A DNA stretch of 64,000 nt from assembly GCA_020081605.1 (NCBI GenBank), contig JAHREC010000007.1, positions 310,001-374,000 of the forward strand, read 5' to 3'. The DNA comes from Albifimbria verrucaria (lineage: Eukaryota > Ascomycota > Sordariomycetes > Hypocreales > Stachybotryaceae). Below, piece by piece: positions 46,800 to 58,443 of this stretch. The notes below the pieces were generated by a model. It ran no database searches, was not told the origin of the DNA, and worked only from the letters and a program-made list of their open reading frames with translations. The first letter of the stretch is position 1, and every line of letters begins with the position of its first letter. Position numbers and translations under genes: made by a program.

Positions 46800-49543
46800 T
46801 TATTCAACTTTCTTAGCATGTAGCAGATCTTCGGCGCCCTTGTAGGCCTTTAAACTGGCTTTCGTAATGCTATAAATCGGTATGTGTGCCAGACCCTTAA
46901 TAATGTGGTGTATACTGGGCAAAGATTTCCAGTCCCTTCGAACCATTCGATGTCGCCAACTGAGCCCTCCTCCAAAGTCTCTGTCTTCTCAGAACTATTG
47001 AAAGGAGCAAATACAGTGTACGCAGCGTCAGTTTGTCCTGGTTGTCCAACGCTAGGCACATAGTTGTACCAGAGCGTGCCCACTTCGTCAGGAATTCTCG
47101 GAGGTCCACGAGGTGGCCCGCGAATAGGCCTATCGACGTTATTTGCGACTTGTACCGGTGTACCATTGTCAGGTCTTTCCTCAACAAGGGATTTGTTTCC
47201 TGTGGGAAGGCTTGATTTGTCGGTAGCCAGGCTTTCCTTTGCAACAACACCTAGCCCATCACTGGTAGTGTCTGAAGCACTAAACTTGACAGCCCTGGTA
47301 GAATTGGAAGCTGTATAGTTGTCATGGGAGGACGTGGCTTGCTGATTTGATGTAACGGTATCGAGATCAGAGAAAGTCAACCTCAGGAACGTGTTACCTC
47401 TCCAGCTGCCGACGACATAGAAAGTGTTACTTATTCGCCTTGACTCGAGGTTACATTGGACCTTGGGCAGGCCTAGGTGAACTGATTTATCCTCATCATA
47501 TTCGTCTCCTGATGTGAAGTATACTGGAAGGAAAGAGCCGACTATGGTACTGCCATCAGCTCGTCGAAACTGGACATGATGCAAGTGGAGGCTGAGAGCG
47601 CGTGTTGTCCGGATCCCAAATTGATCTGATGTAACGGATTCTCTATATTTGAATGTTGCATTTGCCACAGTTCCAGCAGATACGAAACTGAATGAGTCAA
47701 TCGGAAAAAGAGTCTTTAGATACGTGGCAGACGATCTAAAATTTAGTGCGTATTCCATGGAACGTCTTTTAAGCGGTGCTGTTCGCTCAATACTTAGAGA
47801 TCCCGGCGTCATAATAGGCCCAAATGATACAGGGGTGAGCCATTGTGCATTTTGGTCTCGGCTCCAGAGCCACCTATTCAGTGCGTGTGTAGAGTTGCTG
47901 TATTCATCGTGGCCGTAGTTGTAATTCGTGAATTCCATGACTGAGGCCTCATTAGTTCAAGCGATAGGATGTGGGCTTCTGGTTATATTACTCACTGTTG
48001 AACTTCTCGTGTGTAGTCTCATCCAGATCTCGTCCCGCTATCCGAGTAAGATCCTGGACTTTGTGAGCTCTATCGCGACGGATATTCTCATAAAGTTTCA
48101 AAAGCTCTGGAATATCTTCTCTCCGAGTACCAGGACGTAAAAGCGCGCTCAAAGACGCTGCATCTTCCATGGCAATACCCCTCCTTGCCCTTGATCTGGT
48201 GTAGTTGTTAATAACTAATGCGTGCGAGATTTCAAGGGAAATGCAGTCTCACGTGGGAGGAATGGATGTGCTGCATCCCCGATCAAGGCCGTACGGCCGT
48301 TTGTCCATGTCGACAACTGAGACATGTCAAGAAGTTCCCAGATCTTTAAATCTTTTTCGTCCACGAGATTGAGCAGTGAAGTAACAGTACTTCCAAACTC
48401 ATGATATACATCAAGAAGTAGCTGTTTGCTAGCAGTTGCATTCCATCCTTGGGTAGTCAGCATAAGTCATCAAATTATAAGAGCTAATTAAGTCAAGGCC
48501 CTACCGCCAGTAACAACATCCTTTGTAATTTCGCTTGGATGTATTGCCACGAAATTCATGATGGTATTGTTCTCACATGGGTACATAACCAGTCTTCGAT
48601 CGTCACCATACCACAAGGTCATAAAGCCATCCCGTCGTAGGAAATGCTCCGTATCAGGATTGCTTCGCATTCTGGTGAAAGGAATTAGGAACCTGAAGGC
48701 GCTCTTGCCAGAGCCAAATGGTTTGATATCAGGACCAGCTACTGCGACCCTAGTCGCTGACTAGTAATGGTTAACCGTTAAGTTGCCAATCTTTGCCACC
48801 TCCAGGAACACTTACACCAACTCCATCTGCTCCTATCACGACGTCTCCTTTAACGGATGTTCCGTTCAATAATTTGACAGTCGCATTTGAGCAATCCACA
48901 TCTATCACTTTGCTGGATGTGTGGATGATGGCCGGAATGCCTGGAGCTGCATCCCGCGTAGCAACCCTCTTGAGTTCATCATGTAGACGAGCCCGGTGTG
49001 TCAGCATCCATGGCTTATTCGGAGAATGTGGTTAATATCGAGTCAATCTGTTAGTACTGAAAAGGTCTTACCTGTTCCCAAATTTTCAGAGCTTGCCTTA
49101 AGTCCAAGTCTAGTCTCACCTTACCATGCTTATCATGCTCGACAAACTTTCCTGTGAATTAGCGACTATTATAATTGTTCCCGCGATAACAAACTCACTC
49201 CATTCACAGGATTTGCACCAAATGTCTCTGGCTCAATGCCAAACCTACGCAGGATAACGTGGCAATTTGGCGCCAGATGAATAGCTGCGGCAGTTTCTTG
49301 GGCAAGCTCAGATCTTTCGAAGAGCTAGTCAACATCATCATTAGTTTCTCTTTCAGCTGTTTCTAGAACTAGGATAAGAACTCACAATGACTTCGTGGCC
49401 CTGTCGCCGCAGACCAATGGCGGCTGTTAAACCAGCAATGCCTAAGTTTGGGTTATGAATATACTGGCAGAATGTATAAGAGCTTATGAAGACTAACCTG
49501 CTCCTGCAATTAGGATCCTCAAAGGTCTGTGATTCATTTCCAT
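46800..49543 (-). CDS. FAD monooxygenase fused to acetoacetate-decarboxylase-like domain
   Basis: The N-terminal half is a salicylate-hydroxylase-like flavoprotein. It shows ILIAGAGIAGLTAAIGLRRQ (Rossmann GxGxxG), VVIGADGVGS (DG motif) and TALIGDAAHPFLP (GD motif), spread over several exons with 45-62 nt introns (for example 49442-49497 and 49325-49386). At 47941-47995 a canonical 55-nt intron (GTGAGT, branch CTAATG, acceptor CTCAG) removes the apparent stop. It joins KFN in frame to MEFTNYNYGHDEYSN and a ~375-residue domain. That domain carries SWRGNTFLRLTFSD, HLGLPKVQCNLE and TLWYNYVPSVGQPGQ, matching acetoacetate-decarboxylase folds (PF06314). A hydroxylating monooxygenase coupled to a decarboxylase or hydratase-like barrel would suit aromatic breakdown. 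Single-base losses occur at 48178-48181 and 46922-46924. A separate decarboxylase gene starting at 47938 is the alternative reading. Confidence 0.82.
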
Positions 49544-50011
49544 TGTGATAGGACTATTCCCTCGTGAGATCAACTCTGTAATGTTGCTGTGAATGCCCTT
49601 GAAGTTGGATGTTCAACGATAGATAGCATAGGTGACATTGGGAGATTCCAGATTTGGTGGAATGCGACATGCACGAACGCACCCTATTTCGGCACAATAC
49701 CTCCACATCCATAGTAAAGATACCACCTGATACGGGTACTTCGTATTAGCACCTCTCATGGGTAGGCAGGGATATTAGGTTCCCTCCACTATGCCGAATG
49801 ACGGAGCGGGTATTCGGGCCCTCGGCTCCACATCGCTATGGAGATAGTGAAACACATTTTCTGTTTGACAAGTGATGTGCACGATAGTTAGGTATCTGAT
49901 TATCAAAAGGGTACTCTTATTTTTATTCTTTTCTCAATCGACCTTTTCTCCTGAACAAAAAATTTATGAGACTTAGGCCATCTATAGGTCCAAGTATTCG
50001 AGACGAGAACA
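49544..50011. promoter_or_regulatory. Divergent promoter: monooxygenase fusion / CocE-type hydrolase
   Basis: A 468-bp region between the two ATGs. It contains CGG/CCG-rich strings around 49800-49830. A compact shared region suggests coordinated induction. No site is assigned with confidence. Confidence 0.4.
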
Positions 50012-51893
50012 ATGCCGAACACTATCAAAGACCTCCACACCGTGGATGAAATATCATTCCCTTACATTTTCGAGCAGAATGTTACAGTGACATTAAAAGA
50101 CTCCGAAGGTTTAGTACGGTGCAATGTATACCGGCCAAAGACAGCTGAGCCGGTTCCAGTAATTGTCACCTACGGACCGTACGGCAAGGATATCCATTAC
50201 AAAGAGTCAGTTAGCTAAAGAGCCTGGAAACCTTTGGTGATAAAATCCTAACAAACAATCAGCTTCCATCCTCAATCGTTCTCTGAAGTCAACCCACAAC
50301 ACAAATCCGACCATTCGGCTTGGGAAACGCCCGACCCCGGTTTCTGGACGAAGTATGGCTATGCAGTTGTTCGCGCTGATGAGAGAGGGCTGGGTCAATC
50401 GCCGGGGTACTGGACACGATGTCTCGTGGAACCAGCGAAGCCTTCTTCGATGTGGTAGAGTGGACGGCTGTACAGCCTTGGTCATCTGGTAAGGTGGGAC
50501 TTTTGGGTATCAGCTACTATGCTGGGAGTCAATGGCGCGTAGCAGCGAGAAGACCTAAAGGTCTCGCCGCTATGATTCCGTGGGAAGGAATGTCCGACTA
50601 TTATCGCGATCGATGTCGCCACGGCGGAATTCTTTCAAATGCTTTCATTAAGTTCTGGTGGAACAGACAAGTCATTACCAATCAGTATGGTCGCCCTGGG
50701 CGTAGTACACGCAACTGGGGGCCTGATACTATTGAAGGCGATTTGCCAGAAGAGGAGCTTGCGGCCAACAGACGCGATCAAACAATCGACAATCAAAACA
50801 ACTGCTTCTTGGACGATGAGTATTACTCATCAAAGGACTACAACCTGAATGACATTGAGGTCCCTCTACTTTCAGTTGGCAATTGGGGAGGCATTTTGCT
50901 TCACTTGCGCGGCAATATCGAAGGTTTCCGTCACGCTGGCTCAAAGTTCAAATATTTGAGAATGATCACCGGACGACATGATCTACCATTCTATTACGAG
51001 GAAGAAGTTGAGGTGCAAAAGAGTTTTCTTGACGCTTTTCTCAAAGGACAAGACAATGTCGGCTGGTCCCAGGAAGGAAAGCTGCCACCAGTGGATCTAG
51101 TTCTACGCAAGGGTGATAAGGGGTTCAACGACGCCGCGAGAGAAAAGTCGTTTCCTCGGCGAGTGGAGAAAGAATGGCCGATTGCACGGACAGAATATAC
51201 CAAGTTCTTTCTCACGCCTGATCTTAGTCTCACACAAGACAAGGTTACTGCAGAAGGAAAGCTGTCGTACCGAGCGCTTGGCACGATAGATGAGCCACAG
51301 GTATTGACGTTCTTGACGGACCCGTTTAAGAGGGAAACTGAAATTACTGGTCACATTGTCGTACACTTAAACGTGTCGGTGACAGGAGACGCCACTAATC
51401 CGCAGCCAAGTGATATAGATCTTTTCGTTACCTTACGTCATCTTGGGCCTGATGGCAAGGAGATTTTTTACACTGGCACAGCTGGTGATCCGGTCCCCTT
51501 GACTAAGGGTTGGCTACGGGTTTCCTTACGCAAGGTAAACAAGGAACATCCTAAATATCGTGATTGGCTGCCCCATAGAGACTACACGAGCAAAGATGTG
51601 CAGGCTGTCAATCCGGGCGTAATCTACGATGTGGATGTTGAAGTATGGCCAACAAACGTTGTAGTTGAAGAAGGAGGCAGACTTGCGCTGGAAGTATCTT
51701 CTGGAGACACTCAGGGATCCGGCATCTTTCTGCACAATGACCCTATAGACAGGTAAACCTCCCTAAACCCATAGTCGTTACATGCACAACCACTAACGGT
51801 AATACCAGGTCGACCGCAGTCTTTCAAGGCGACAACCATATTCATTTTGGTACAGCATATCAGAATTACCTTACGCTTCCTGTTATACCGTAG
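50012..51893 (+). CDS. CocE/NonD-family serine hydrolase
   Basis: Three exons: 50012-50205, 50263-51752 and 51809-51893 (introns 57 and 56 nt), ~590 residues. The alpha/beta-hydrolase half has PVIVTYGPYGKD, WTKYGYAVVRADERGLGQSP and the nucleophile elbow GKVGLLGISYYAGSQW (Ser in GxSxxG). The histidine lies near ITGRHDLPFYY. The second half is the jelly-roll X-Pro dipeptidyl-peptidase C-terminal domain (PF08530), with ETEITGHIVVHLNVSV and DIDLFVTLRHLGPDGK. Members hydrolyse esters or amides such as cocaine and glutaryl-7-ACA; peptidase activity is less likely. No signal peptide. A fifth G is missing at 50403-50406. Head-to-head placement with the monooxygenase fusion suggests it acts on the same substrate, perhaps cleaving an ester or amide before or after ring opening. 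Confidence 0.9.
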
Positions 51894-52091
51894 ATAGATA
51901 GGCTATTAATAAACATGAATTGAACCTCCGCTTGGCTTAATAAGGGGCACAAAATCTGGGGTTGTGGGGAAAATGCGGGCGAGCTAGTTAGTCCAGCCCG
52001 GAATCAAAACCTGGCCCAACCCCGGAGTTTTCTACCCACTTTGATCCTTCATACTTACCCCAACATCCCGACCCGAGCCAGCTTCGTCCCG

Positions 52092-54738
52092 ATGGAGGCG
52101 AGTAAGGAACAGTCGCTATTTCAGTGCGGATCTTGCAAGCGTCAGTACCGGCGGCTCGATCATCTTGCTCGCCATGTTCGCTCACGTAGGCCGTCCTTAC
52201 CATCCAATTGGCATTTCTCGTGTTTTGACCAAATCCAGATACTCAATCACGACCACACAAGTGCCATATCTGTGGAAAAAGATTTACGAGAACGTAAGTT
52301 ACAAAAGAAGAGAAAATCAAGCACATATTCCATGGCGCTCAATACCTAACATATGGCTTAAAGGGATCTTTTGAAAAGGCACGTCGGCTCCCACAAAACA
52401 GCTCAAACTGACCAAGAGTCGTCATCATCTGTCCAACAAGTTGGGCGAGTGTCCCGGGCATGTCGAGCATGCTCAGCTCAACACTTGCGATGCAGCGAAG
52501 AAAAGCCATGCCAGCGCTGTAAGGACAAGAACCTCGAATGCACATGGACCTCACAAATGGATGCCGTCGGGCTTTATTCTCCTCCCGCAACAGATCACCA
52601 CCCTGATACTGCCGATATAGAAGATGCAGAGGATCAACACCTTCACAATGCCGAGTCATTTTCCTACGAGACTGCACAAGAGCCTGACTCTTCCATCCAT
52701 TCAGACACGATTGCTGTCGCGTTAAGCAGCACCAACGGCGAGCTTTCGGGATTTTCTCCCCAGATGCCATTTGATCACATTGACCCGCAACTAGTGCCAG
52801 GCGGCCTTGATCTTTCCAGTTTCTGGATGCCTCATCCCGACGACTTTGACACGGGAGCCATGGAGGTCGAAATTAACGATCAGGATTTGCAATTCCTGGA
52901 TAGATATAATCTCAGCATCCCATTTGAGCGTGCATCAACCCCCAGCCTCTGTCACGAGATGAACAGAGGACCGCCTACAATACGGTCGGAGAGACTGCCA
53001 GCCTTGGTATACATACATCACCATGGCTATTCCAGCCTGGCGCACAGGACCATGTCGGTGCAGAAGAGTACAACCTATCACTGCCCCAAGTCCCGGACCA
53101 CGCAACGCCGGAATATCATGTTCCCCAAGATGAGAATGCGACAAAAGTTCCACTTTTGACCACAGCGCGTGACAAAATTCTAGCCATGGTGGCGCGCTGC
53201 TGCCAGTCAGACAACGTATCCAAGATATTCCTAGCCTTCCCTTCGGTCCAGCTGCTAAATGCTCTTGTGCAATACTACTTCACATCACCAATTGCATGGC
53301 CTCATTCATTCCTCCATGCACCGACTTTCGACCCTAATGAGAAACAACCAGAACTTGTCGCCGCAGTTGCAGCGGCTGGCGCTATACTGACCTCTGACCC
53401 TGTCTTGATCAAACTTGGGCATGCTATTCAAGAAGCAGTACGAATATCTGTCCCCAAGCATGTAAGTGGCCATTTTCTCACCCCTTTAATTCTCTTTTCT
53501 CTAACTCCTTCAATTGCAGTGGGAAAAAGACAACTCGCAGGTCAGAGAGCTTGAGCTCGCACAAGCGTTCCTCATAATCCTGGAGGTCGGACTTTGGTCC
53601 GGTCATAGCCGCAAAGTGGAAATCGCAGAATCCTTTTGCAGCCTCTTCTCACTACGCTCCGGCGGGGTGGGAGATTCAAGAACACGGCATACACTCAGAA
53701 ATTTGGCCAGGCGGGCTTGCATGGAGAGGAGCTGGAAAAGAATTGGAAAGATTTCGTTGAGCAAGAATCCTTCAAAAGACTCTGCTTTCGAGTTCTCATC
53801 CATGATACCAATTGCTCCATGGCACTTCTTGTTAACCCGCTCATTTCATATGCTGAAATCCACATCCCAGTGCCAGGTTCCTCGCAAGCATGGATAGCAA
53901 GGACTGCGGAAGATTGGAAAGCTATCCACAACTCGGAAACTGAACAACCCCATTTAACGGTCGCTGATCTGCTAGACAGCCCTGACATCCTCGCCGATAC
54001 CTATACGTCATTCGATCATTCTGTCGCAACTTTCGCTATCCAATCTTCTGCGTGGACTTTATGTTGGGAATACGTACAATTGAAGGCATTGCAACGACAG
54101 ATGCCCCGTCGTTGGAGTTCCGTGGTCATGGATATGCGGAGAGAGGAGCTGACCAAGTTGATGCAGACCATGCGGATTAGCCTATCTGTATCTAGTGACC
54201 ATGAAGTCATGATGAGGCTGGAGACGACGTCACTCCATCTTTTCATGTCATTTGAGAAGATACAAGTCCTGGCAGGTTTTGAAGGCCCAGTTCAGTCTCG
54301 AGCAATTTTCCCTTTGCCAAAGAGTGGAGAAATACTGAAGCAGCACGGCATGCCCTGTATCATGCTTCCCAGATTTTCCGCTTCGCCAAAGCGGCTCGCA
54401 GGGGTTCCTTGCGGGGCCCGACCGCGTTCATGCTATATTACGCCAGCCTCGCCTTCTGGGCATGGGGTTCGCTCGAAGAACAACGTGGTCTAACACCATC
54501 GGCATCCGCGCCCAAGACAATGGGTGGTAGCTCTGCAGCATCCTCGGTACCTTCGAAGGAGGTGATTCTTGATGGGCAAGACGATCTTCCAGTACAGCGT
54601 TTTATCCAGTTCGGGCATGGGACACCGTGTATACAAGCTCGAAAAAGTTGCAAGTCGTTTCCAGCGAATACTTCTACTACTGCTTCTGTTGAACTTTCTT
54701 CTACTGCGGAAGTGATGGATTCGGTCCGACAGCTTTAG
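52092..54738 (+). CDS. C2H2 plus Zn2Cys6 transcription factor
   Basis: The N-terminus holds two C2H2 fingers. The first is FQCGSCKRQYRRLDHLARH, and the second is HKCHICGKRFTRTDLLKRH, assembled across introns 52186-52238 and 52294-52363. Next comes a Zn2Cys6 cluster, CRACSAQHLRCSEEKPC followed by QRC and EC. An acidic linker follows (PFDHIDPQLVPGGLDLSSFW). The fungal_trans middle region then includes AWPHSFLHAPTF and FKRLCFRVLIHDTNCSM, with LMLYYASLAFWAWGSL-like helices near the end. An intron lies at about 53464-53519. Frame breaks are one-base losses at 52968-52969 and 53634-53637, plus one near 54340. The dual C2H2-Zn2Cys6 architecture is a minority class of ascomycete regulators, often controlling local catabolic or secondary-metabolite genes. 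Its position inside the aromatic cluster makes it the likely pathway regulator. Confidence 0.87.
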
Positions 54739-55386
54739 AAGACGATTTTCATTCCACAACGAGACCTGCATTGGTCTCAAAACTAATGCGGCTGATTACA
54801 GAGTTAGGGAATAGCTACAAGCGCTTGCGGGGTTTACGATTAAACGATTGATAAATGAGGACATTTGTATCTTCAGATTGATTATTTGAACAAGCTCGTG
54901 CACGTAATAAGTTCATACCACGACTACACATCGGACATGGCATGAACTAGGGTTTTCACGGGCGATCAATATTCCACTGAGTTCGTAACCCTCTAATGTT
55001 TACGGATATGTACACGGCGGAGTTTGACGCTCAACTGCATCCAATACATTATTGATGAGATTCCTGTACGGCACCTGAATGTTGGGTTCGGGAGAGTGGG
55101 GAGGCTTCCCGATCATGTACGTCAGACCAAAGACTAGGGTTACTTGGTAGGGAGCAGGATAGTTCGCTCTGCATGGTGCTAAGAGAGCGGGGCCTGGCGC
55201 AATTAACATGGATTATGTACCGTCTCTAGATCATCGTTTGGCTCCGCTGACATGGTGAAGTTGGTATGAATGCAATTACATCACAGACAGGGCCACATGT
55301 TCATTAAACAATTCGGCTTAATTCAACTGCAAGGCTCAGAGCCCATTTGACTAAAACTTGATAAAGTGACTAAGCCGAAGCAGCGC
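54739..55386. other. Intergenic between convergent genes
   Basis: 3' flanks of the regulator and of the dioxygenase gene. A 69-codon minus frame (55000-55209) has no feature I recognise. Confidence 0.45.
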
Positions 55387-56546
55387 TTACTTTTGGCCTG
55401 GCATCTCCTGGAAAGCCCCTGGACATTCAACTTGCCACCCCAGATGGTGTACTCCTCCATTCGATCCACTACGACCCTCTGCGGCTCGTTCTTGTCATTA
55501 ATAACATCGCCATCGGCATAGTGTTCAATCACAAACCCATCTGGGTCATACCAGTAGTCAAAGATCTGACTGCCGAGCAAATGCCGACCCAGACCCCACA
55601 TCTGAGTATATCCCTTACGTAGTAAGTGGTGGTGACCTTGCTGCTGCATGTCAAAATCATGGACCTCAAAGGAGGCGTGGTGAGGACCAGGATGCTTCTC
55701 TCCTGGGAAAAAGCAAAGTGGAAAAAAGCGTGGTGGTCCCGATACGCCGGGCCGAGATCGATGTCATAGAAGACAGCCATGTCCTTCAGAATCGTGTGTT
55801 AGCATCAGCTTCTATCCTGGCCAAGTAAGCTCTCTGGTACGTACAACTTCCTTTGCGAAAGGATTTGCCTGGATATCGTTAGGTCTCAGGTTGAAATTCG
55901 TTTGATACCAGGTCGAAATTGTTTCGATATTGGCCGCCTTATGGCCAAAATGGCCAAGTTTGTGAACTGATGCAGGCCCAGGGGGATTCGTTGGAATGTT
56001 CCTCTTCGAGGCTTCGCATCGTCGGATTCATTTGGATGGTTTATATCGCTGATAGTTGCCCGTGGTTCGCCCCTCTGAACGGTTTCATAACCATAGATGA
56101 TATTGATTGGAACACCTTCAGGGTCGATGACGGTCACAATCTTTCCTCCGCCAGGGAGGTCCGAGTCGCGAACTGGGCCACCCCGGGGAGCTTTGATGCT
56201 CGTTCAAGGTCTGCTTCCGAAGCAGCTTCTAGGGCTCCTCCAAAGAAAAGAGGAGTGTCAGTCTTCTCGGATATGTACTGCACTGGTTGATCGTTGTATC
56301 CTTTGTAGAAGATTCGTTCAGGGTTGGCTGAACGACCTGTCTCAATGAACCCAAAGTCAAGGATGAATTGGTGGGTCTTGAATAAGGACTAAGCATTTGC
56401 TTGATAGATTCAGAATTATAAGGCATGCTTACCTTTTCAATGTCTGGATGCCCATAATGAACCCAAGCTGGGCGCAGAACTTTGACGCGGCCTGGGTTGT
56501 CCTTCTTCCATAGCTGATTCGTATAATCGACACGTGGAGGACCCAT
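55387..56546 (-). CDS. Extradiol ring-cleavage dioxygenase (VOC fold)
   Basis: Three exons: 56433-56546, 55845-56388 and 55387-55783. The introns are 44 and 61 nt. The protein is ~350 residues with two vicinal-oxygen-chelate modules, as in bacterial 2,3-dihydroxybiphenyl/catechol 2,3-dioxygenases. Putative metal ligands in the second module are the His of VHKLGHFGHKAAN, the His of HHASFEVHDFD and the Glu of DGFVIEHYADGD (2-His-1-Glu, Fe or Mn). GRHLLGSQIFDYWYDPDG precedes the Glu. This matches type I extradiol enzymes that open catechols beside the hydroxyls (meta cleavage). Four one-base losses break the frame (56181-56184, 55981-55985, 55708-55712, 55416-55419). Correcting the last gives the stop at 55387-55389. 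Soluble, with no signal peptide. Its place beside the monooxygenase fusion and FAH-type hydrolase suggests a complete ring-cleavage route. Confidence 0.87.
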
Positions 56547-57171
56547 AACGATTTACCTATACTCTGAAAATAAATGAGGGTAACAAAACACCGCAATGAA
56601 TTCGTTGAGCTAATATTTCAACGATCGTGCCCTTGAATGCGTGTTTGCATTTATACAACGAAATAGACATGCTCTCGGAAGTGGAGGAAGCGAGCCTGCA
56701 CCGTGGATAACAGTCCCCACTTCCACCCGAACCGAACCCGGACGTGGGTGGACTGGCTAGCTGGGTCGCCGGTTACGAGTTAGTGGTTGTGGCACTGCCA
56801 TCCTCTCCCAATTGTTTTCAGGGGCTTTCCTACCGAGGCTATTCGTACTGGAGACAAGATGCATGTAATTGCACATACTCGCACCACCCCTACTTAACAA
56901 TCGGAAGACAAATTGGAATCATTTTGTGTAATTAGGTCCAGGCTTTCCAACTTCCCCGATAGGTACATCGTTCAGAATTACAATTATGTGTCAACTGACA
57001 TTTATTGCATTCGTATGGTGCTTTACATACCTCAGAATTGTTTGATCGCTGATGGTCATAGAAGACCCCAGGAAGTCACCCTAGCTTACAGCGAAGTGTC
57101 TCAGTTGAATGACTGCACTTTAGCGAAACATGAGAGTACAATTATCATCCTATCTAGATCTAGCTTTAACT
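56547..57171. other. Intergenic, no gene recognised
   Basis: Promoter of the extradiol dioxygenase and 3' flank of the BNR-repeat gene. Only short frames. A CCGAACCGAACCCGG string near 56730 contains clustered CGG-type half sites. Confidence 0.4.
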
Positions 57172-58443
57172 TCAATAAACAGACAATGCATCACCTGGCG
57201 GCTTAGTTAGGAGATCTTTAACGCTCACGACACTCAGGGATAGTGGCCGAGGAGTAGATCTCGAGTAACGAGCAGCACCCAGGATTACAAGATGGTCAGG
57301 GTAGTCCTGAGGCACGAGTAGGGCCCGACTGTAAGCGTTGGGTTGGGGTGTGCGATGCGCTTCCCAGCGGTCGGGGAACCGGCATGGCTGTTGGTAAAGA
57401 CATCCGAGTGGTCGTTATCGCTGACAATGATAGTACCGTTTGGACCACCACTGGGACTCCACACCACATAAGGACTGGAGCCTGGTTGCACGCCACCCGC
57501 TACAAGGGGTAGCCACGATCATTGTCAAACTCAAAGGGCTCTCAGCAAACCGATAATACACTGGATAGTCTCCCCACTCCAAACATCGCCACCAGGGAAG
57601 TCAGGGGGTTCCTGGGTATTCGTAGACAAGAATCCATTTCTGTAGGGGTGGGATGAATGCCATGACTGTCATACCAGGGCGATCAGTATATGTTTTGTAA
57701 GCGACATCGTTGACTACGGGACCCCAGTTGACCAAGTCTGTGGAAACCTGATGTGCCAGTTTTTGGGCATGAAGAGGATCCCGTTGGTCTGAGTAGAAGA
57801 CGCCGACAGTACCATCCTTCTCATAAGGCCTAACGAGTGCACAATGTTAGTGACTGGACTGTTTCCACTCTAGTGACGCCATAATTATTCGATTACTGGC
57901 CAGTTCTTTCACTCACAAGATGTAAGGTTCCCAAATACACGGATTCCCGTTAGTCGTATTTGGCCCGCTGCCTCTGGCAACATTGCTTACAAATTCCCAT
58001 GTGTGACCTTTATCTTTACTGGCGTACAAATCGATATTGGTGGTATTAGCCTCGTTGCTGCGTGACCAACTATTGCCACTCGCCAAAACTGTGCCGGCCG
58101 GGAATGAGCCAACAGCGAAGGTGAGTTCTGCTAAAGCCGGCTGAGCGTTCATTCCCAGGCCGTTGACCTGGTCTGTCATATTGCTGATCCACTTCCATGA
58201 GGCACCACCATCACTTGAGCTGAAAATGGGGAATACAGCCGGTGTGCTGTTCAGCCCGGCAGTGGCCAGGATAGTTCCATCAGATAGCTCAGTTATTCGA
58301 GGGTAAAAAATGGAATGGTTCTTGTCAGGCCAGTAGATCGGATTGTCACCAAACAATCCGAATGGCTCTGGCTTTGATGAGTTCGTACAGGTTCTTGCTC
58401 CCGTCACCCCAATCAGGGTAAGGAAGATGGTTGCTACTTTCAT
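57172..58443 (-). CDS. Secreted BNR/Asp-box hydrolase, GH93-like
   Basis: The start at 58443 gives a signal peptide (MKVATIFLTLIGVTGARTC). The beta-propeller has Asp-box repeats SSDGGASWKW and SKDKGHTWEF. The segments FYPRITELSDGTILATAG, VNGLGMNAQPALAEL, NTTNGNPCIWEPYIL and VVWSPSGGPNGTIIVSD match fungal exo-arabinanase (GH93) and sialidase-like proteins. An 87-nt intron lies at 57830-57916. The C-terminal half is broken by one-base losses at 57572-57575, 57536-57538 and 57506-57509. The end at 57172 is an estimate from the last continuous frame. GH93 enzymes release arabinobiose from linear arabinan, and together with the GH28 enzyme this would serve pectin side-chain use. A sialidase-like activity is the alternative. 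Confidence 0.78.

Noticed and set aside
47938..47988. Gene boundary between monooxygenase and decarboxylase-like protein
   Set aside because: The 50-nt gap is too small for a terminator plus promoter and matches a complete intron, so a fusion is preferred. The two-gene reading is kept as an alternative.
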